A stretch of 64,000 bases of DNA from Lacipirellula parvula. GTDB lineage: Bacteria > Planctomycetota > Planctomycetia > Pirellulales > Lacipirellulaceae. Positions 60,263-64,000 of the stretch are shown here, piece by piece (the stretch's first letter is position 1; each line of letters starts with the position of its first letter). The stretch covers positions 1,240,001 through 1,304,000 of the forward strand of contig NZ_AP021861.1 in assembly GCF_009177095.1 (NCBI RefSeq), written 5' to 3'. The notes under the pieces were generated by a model that saw nothing but the letters and a program-made list of their open reading frames with translations, had not been told where the DNA came from and did no database searches. Position numbers and translations under genes: made by a program.

Positions 60263-62347
60263 ATGACCAAAGCCAAGACCCCCGTCGACCGCCGCGAGAC
60301 GCCTGAGGCGACCGCGCCGGCCAAAGTTCAAGCTGAGGCCAAGTCGAGCCACGACTTCGTCATGTTCCGCGAGACGCTCGAATCGATCGTCGTCGCGTTC
60401 GTGCTCGCGTTCCTCTTCCGCACGTTCGAGGCCGAGGCGTTCGTCATTCCCACCGGTTCGATGTCGCCGTCTCTGCAGGGGCAGCACAAGGACGTGAACT
60501 GCAATGAGTGCGGCCACCGCTTCCGCACCACGGCGAGCGTGGAAGGAGACGAAACTGACAAAGCCAAAGCGAACGAACGGCAACTGGAGGCGCAGCTTGA
60601 CGCGGGGCAGCGCGAACTTTCCGCGGCACGTAGCTCGGGCCATCAGCGACGCGCGGCAGACATCCAGCGACAATTGGATTATCTGACGAACGAACTGACG
60701 CGCGTCCGCCAGCACATCAAGAACATCGAGGTCGTCGGCGGCATGTGCCCCATGTGCCGCAACCTGATGCCGATGCGGCCCGATCTTCCCAAAAACGTCG
60801 CCGAAGATTTCAGCGGCGAGGAAATCGAGTTGCAACCGAGCTACCCCGGCGATCGCATCCTGGTGAACAAGTACGGCGTCGATTTCAGCGAGCCCGAGCG
60901 GTGGGACGTCGTCGTTTTCAAGTTTCCCGGCGACGGCAACATGAATTACATCAAGCGGCTCGTCGGCCTGCCGGGCGAGGAGATCCGCATCTACCAGGGC
61001 GACATTTTTGTGAAGCCGATCGACGCCGCCGAATCGGAGTATCAGATCTCGCGACGCCCCGCGGAGAAGGTCGCCGCGATGCTCGAACTCATTCACGATT
61101 CGGACTACGAATCGGCCACCCTCTATAACGCTGGCTGGCCGTTGCGGTGGGCGGCGACGACACCCGACGGTTGGCAAGTCGACGCGAAGGTCGACGGCAA
61201 GAACGTCGTGCAACGGTTCTCGATCGATCAATCCGCCAGCGATCCGCTGGCGTGGCTTCGCTACCGGCACATCACGCCGAACGAAGGGAACTGGGAATAC
61301 GCCCGCCGCCTGGCGAAGGACGGTTCGGACAAGACGATGCTCGAGGAAGCTGAAAAAGCCGGCATCTCGCGCGGCGAGTGGGATGCGAGGTTGCGGGCGA
61401 ACGAAATTCCGAAGCTGATCACCGACTTCAACCCCTACAACGCCTCGCTGCAGCGTTACGAAGCCGAGGGCCGCGGCTGGCAACTAGGCGCTAACTCGAT
61501 GCACCAAGGAACTGAATGGGTCGGCGATCTTGCGATCGACGCGACGGTTGAAGTCGAGGAAGCTCGCGGCCAATTAATGCTCGACCTCGTCGAGGCAGGC
61601 AATCACTTTCGCGCGACGTTCAATCTCGCCGACGGCAAGGTGGAGCTAACCGCCGTCGACGCCCGCACCGGCGAAGCGCTCGACTTCAAGGCGACGGGCC
61701 AAACGAGCGTCAACGCCGCCGGAACGTACGAACTCCGCTTCGCCAACGTCGACGATCAGCTGCTGCTGTGGATCGACGGCGAACTGGTCGACCTCGGCGA
61801 CACGACCTACGATCCCGACAAGCTACTGCCGACGGGCCGCAAAGGGATGATCCCCTGGGCCAGCGCGAATGCCGACGAAGATCAGGGCGACCTCGCGCCC
61901 GCCGGCGTGGGCGCCCTCGACGCCAAGCTGACGGTCACGCGACTCGCGTTGCTTCGCGATATTTACTACATCGCGATCAAGGCTGGCACAGACTCGCGGG
62001 CGATGGTTGACTTCGAGTCGACGGTGCCGATGGACGAGTTGTTTGCTCAACCCGACCGTTGGGGCGTCTTTGCGGGGAGACGCAAACGCGACTTCAAGGT
62101 CGAAGAAGGCCAGCTCTTCGTGCTCGGCGACAACAGCCCCGCAAGTAAAGATTGCCGACTCTGGAAGGAAGCTGAGAACGGCGCTGAACCTGGCGGCCCG
62201 TACCTCGATCGCAACCTGCTGATCGGCAAAGCAGTCGCGGTGTTTTGGCCCCACTCATGGGGAACGTATCCATTCTCAGAAAAACTCCCGATCCTGAAAG
62301 CGATCCCCGGTTGGCCTGCCTTCGGCGACATGCGTAAGGTGAGGTAG
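60263..62347 (+). CDS. lepB: signal peptidase I with large zinc-ribbon and beta-domain insertions
   Basis: Signal peptidase I cuts signal peptides at the inner membrane. The protein has 694 residues, compared with about 200-330 in most bacteria. A transmembrane segment near 40-55 is followed by the catalytic Ser66 in PTGSMSPSLQG. The general base Lys231 is in NYIKRLVGLPGE, and the last box is GDNSPASKDCR near residue 630. Between Ser and Lys are two CxxC pairs (80/83 and 162/165) separated by a coiled coil, probably a zinc ribbon. Between Lys and the last box is an insertion of about 370 residues that includes a beta-sandwich-like part (residues about 410-560). All catalytic boxes are intact. 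Confidence 0.93.
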   Translation: MTKAKTPVDRRETPEATAPAKVQAEAKSSHDFVMFRETLESIVVAFVLAFLFRTFEAEAFVIPTGSMSPSLQGQHKDVNCNECGHRFRTTASVEGDETDKAKANERQLEAQLDAGQRELSAARSSGHQRRAADIQRQLDYLTNELTRVRQHIKNIEVVGGMCPMCRNLMPMRPDLPKNVAEDFSGEEIELQPSYPGDRILVNKYGVDFSEPERWDVVVFKFPGDGNMNYIKRLVGLPGEEIRIYQGDIFVKPIDAAESEYQISRRPAEKVAAMLELIHDSDYESATLYNAGWPLRWAATTPDGWQVDAKVDGKNVVQRFSIDQSASDPLAWLRYRHITPNEGNWEYARRLAKDGSDKTMLEEAEKAGISRGEWDARLRANEIPKLITDFNPYNASLQRYEAEGRGWQLGANSMHQGTEWVGDLAIDATVEVEEARGQLMLDLVEAGNHFRATFNLADGKVELTAVDARTGEALDFKATGQTSVNAAGTYELRFANVDDQLLLWIDGELVDLGDTTYDPDKLLPTGRKGMIPWASANADEDQGDLAPAGVGALDAKLTVTRLALLRDIYYIAIKAGTDSRAMVDFESTVPMDELFAQPDRWGVFAGRRKRDFKVEEGQLFVLGDNSPASKDCRLWKEAENGAEPGGPYLDRNLLIGKAVAVFWPHSWGTYPFSEKLPILKAIPGWPAFGDMRKVR

Positions 62348-62350
62348 CCC

Positions 62351-62439
62351 TAGCCCCCGGCTCCGCCGGGGGGGGAAGTCTCCATCACGCGACGCTGTGC
62401 AGCTGACAACACGACCCCTGGGCGGAGCCCGGGGCTAGA
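62351..62439. repeat. REP pair of the GGGCTCCGCCC family (about 89 bp)
   Basis: TAGCCCCCGGCTCC and the inverted GGAGCCCGGGGCTAG form the ends. The middle part differs from those at 26785 and 30903. It starts just after the lepB stop codon. Confidence 0.8.
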
Positions 62440-62487
62440 AACAACGCGACTCACGACACGCCCAGTTCGTCACGGAGGACGAATCCC

Positions 62488-63342
62488 ATGACCCTGCTAA
62501 AAGTTCGCGGCCTCGTGAAAAACTACGGCCGTCGCCGCGTCGTCGACGGCGTCGACTACGAAGTCGCTCCCGGCGAAATCGTCGGGCTGCTCGGCCCCAA
62601 CGGCGCCGGCAAGACGACTACCTTCCGCATGTCGTGCGGCATGATCGACCCCGACGCCGGCAAGGTGACGCTCCAAGACAAGGACGTCACCAACTGGCCG
62701 ATGTACAAGCGCTCCCGCGAAGGGGGCATGGGCTACCTCGCCCAGGAGTCGAGCGTCTTCCGCAAGCTCTCCGTGCAGAACAACCTGCTCGGCGTCATGG
62801 AAATGCTCGGCATGAGCCGGAAGGAACGTCGCTTCCGCTGCGACGAGCTGCTCGAACAGTTCGGCGTTACGAAGCTCCGCAAAGCCAAGGCGCAGTCGCT
62901 CTCCGGCGGTGAGCGTCGCCGCGTCGAGATCGCCCGCTGCCTCGTTTCGAACCCGCAGATCATTCTGCTTGATGAGCCGTTCACCGGCATCGACCCGGTG
63001 ACAATCGCCAGCATCCAGGAGATCGTCCGCGACCTCCGCGCCCGCGGGATCTCGATCCTGATCACCGACCACCAGGTCCGCGAGACGCTCGAGATCACCG
63101 ATCGCAGTTACGTCATCCGCGCCGGCCAGGTGTTATGCCACGGTCGACCTGAGGAAGTGCTGCGGAACCCCGAAGCGAGGAAGTATTACTTCGGCGAAGG
63201 GATGGATCTCTCGGTGAAGGGTCGCCCCGCGGCAGCCGCCCCTGCGGCCGCGCTTCCCGCCGCCACAACGCCCCACGGCCGCCTGGCCGCATTGAGAGAA
63301 CGCCTCACCGGCCGCCATCACCCGCCCGACGAAGCCGCATAA
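62488..63342 (+). CDS. lptB: LPS export ABC transporter ATP-binding protein LptB
   Basis: LptB drives extraction of lipopolysaccharide from the inner membrane with LptFG. The 284-residue protein has Walker A GPNGAGKTT (36-44), the signature LSGGERRR (138-145) and Walker B IILLDEPFTGIDP with the following Glu. GGMGYLAQESSVFRKLSVQN is typical of LptB rather than general ABC proteins. About 40 Ala/Pro-rich residues are added at the C-terminus. No other lpt gene is visible here. Its presence supports an outer membrane with LPS or a related lipid. Confidence 0.92.
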   Translation: MTLLKVRGLVKNYGRRRVVDGVDYEVAPGEIVGLLGPNGAGKTTTFRMSCGMIDPDAGKVTLQDKDVTNWPMYKRSREGGMGYLAQESSVFRKLSVQNNLLGVMEMLGMSRKERRFRCDELLEQFGVTKLRKAKAQSLSGGERRRVEIARCLVSNPQIILLDEPFTGIDPVTIASIQEIVRDLRARGISILITDHQVRETLEITDRSYVIRAGQVLCHGRPEEVLRNPEARKYYFGEGMDLSVKGRPAAAAPAAALPAATTPHGRLAALRERLTGRHHPPDEAA

Positions 63343-63372
63343 GTAGCCGCGGCTCAACGAGCCGCCGGAGCG
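63343..63372. repeat. REP-like palindrome, GGCTCAACGAGCC family
   Basis: The GTAG foot is followed by CCGCGGCTC, AAC and GAGCCGCCGG. It begins right after the lptB stop codon. Confidence 0.75.
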
Positions 63373-63388
63373 GTGATCGCAAGAGAAA

Positions 63389-63481
63389 ATGGAAATGGGG
63401 AATGCTGAATGGGGAATGTGGTAGGCGAGAGCAACCTCTGCGCAGGGTTCCTCTCCATTCCACATTCAGCATTCCCCATTC
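63389..63481. repeat. inverted repeat of GGGGAATGCTGAAT units
   Basis: AATGGGGAATGCTGAATGGG and its partner CATTCAGCATTCCCCATT face each other across about 45 bases, between lptB and the desaturase gene. Confidence 0.8.
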
Positions 63482-63523
63482 GGTAGCTGCTTCGGCGGGG
63501 ACGTTGCCCCGCGGCTGCAGGCG

Positions 63524-64000
63524 TTACGACGCCGACCGCATCACGGCCTTCTTACCGCCGCTCGGTACCACGTCGCTGGCGAAATCCTCCGCCTCGGAGG
63601 TCGCCTGCAGATGGTCGGTGTTCCCCGCGTTCACCCCGCAGCCGGGGTTGAAGATCATCGAGGGGAACATCGCGAACATCGCCTTCCAGTACCGCTCGTA
63701 CGCCGGGTAGTTCACCTCGGGGTTTTCGCGTTGGTACTCGTTCAGCTTCGCTTCCAGCGTCGTGTGCGTTAGCCGCGGGTGACGATGGTGCGGGCCGTGA
63801 ATGAAGATGTCGAAGTTCAGGAACGAGCTCAACCGCAGCAGCCACTTACGCGGCAACACCGTGCGGGTCCCCTGCAGCGGATCGAAGCTCGACATGCCGA
63901 GATGTTCCGTAAACTTGCGGAAGGTTTGCATGAACGCGGCGACGTACATCGGCAGCAGCACCACGAGGATGTGCGCGGTCCACTGATGCGTCAGCGCGAC
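63524..64000 (-). CDS. fatty acid desaturase-family protein, 3' part
   Basis: The reading frame stays open to the window edge, so only the C-terminal 158 or so residues are seen. A hydrophobic stretch (VLLPMYVAAFMQTF) precedes FDIFIHGPHHRHPRLTH, a HxxHH histidine box as in membrane fatty acid desaturases. The tail after FNPGCGVNAGNTDHLQ is hydrophilic. The rest of the gene, including the other His boxes, lies beyond 64000. The substrate is not known. Confidence 0.75.
   Translation of the reverse strand, partial: VALTHQWTAHILVVLLPMYVAAFMQTFRKFTEHLGMSSFDPLQGTRTVLPRKWLLRLSSFLNFDIFIHGPHHRHPRLTHTTLEAKLNEYQRENPEVNYPAYERYWKAMFAMFPSMIFNPGCGVNAGNTDHLQATSEAEDFASDVVPSGGKKAVMRSAS

Overview
The window reads as a chromosomal segment of a planctomycete, most likely in the Pirellulales. 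The evidence is high GC content, many secreted proteins with PEP-CTERM sorting tails, a dockerin protein that ends in a PEP-CTERM tail, very large variants of TolC and signal peptidase I, a zinc-ribbon SpoVG, and many conserved proteins of unknown function of the type seen in that phylum. The assignment is an inference from gene content. No rRNA gene is present.

Layout. 0.1-2.6 kb: a small conserved protein with a strong terminator, csrA, and two proteins of unknown function. 2.8-6.2 kb: a YdeP/FdhF-type molybdopterin oxidoreductase with its sulfurtransferase fdhD. 6.3-8.9 kb: ispE-spoVG and tmk. 8.9-17.5 kb: a TolC-like gene overlapping a WYL-domain regulator, then secreted and membrane proteins of unknown function. 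17.8-24.9 kb: a DCC protein, panB, a RidA protein, a MddA-like methyltransferase, a PEP-CTERM protein, a three-gene methyltransferase/membrane unit and gap. 25.1-31.6 kb: a lipoprotein, tig-clpP-clpP, tRNA-Gly(GCC), an ASCH protein and a membrane protein. 31.8-38.4 kb: seven tandem paralogous PEP-CTERM proteins followed by a dockerin/PEP-CTERM protein. 39.3-42.2 kb: thrS-infC. 42.3-53.9 kb: a block entirely on the minus strand, holding an ECF42-type sigma factor with DGPF/YCII, SRPBCC, VOC, ArsR, DUF899 and DUF1579 genes, and then nrfH-nrfA. 54.2-58.3 kb: rpmI-rplT-pheS-pheT on the plus strand. 58.5-64 kb: a small membrane protein, an FkbM methyltransferase, lepB, lptB and the end of a fatty acid desaturase.

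Three things stand out. First, the usual thrS-infC-rpmI-rplT-pheS-pheT run is split by a block of about 12 kb on the opposite strand, which carries the ECF42/DGPF/SRPBCC set and the nitrite-ammonification genes. Second, there is a tandem family of secreted PEP-CTERM paralogues sharing an unrecognised domain of about 150 residues. Third, the intergenic DNA is full of palindromes. One group is REP-like hairpins with an NTAG foot, often in inverted BIME-like pairs. Another is longer MITE-like inverted repeats built from short tandem units. One REP copy lies in frame inside pheS, and another hairpin encodes the end of a membrane protein. infC appears to start at an AUC codon, and pheT lacks the N-terminal tRNA-binding domain.
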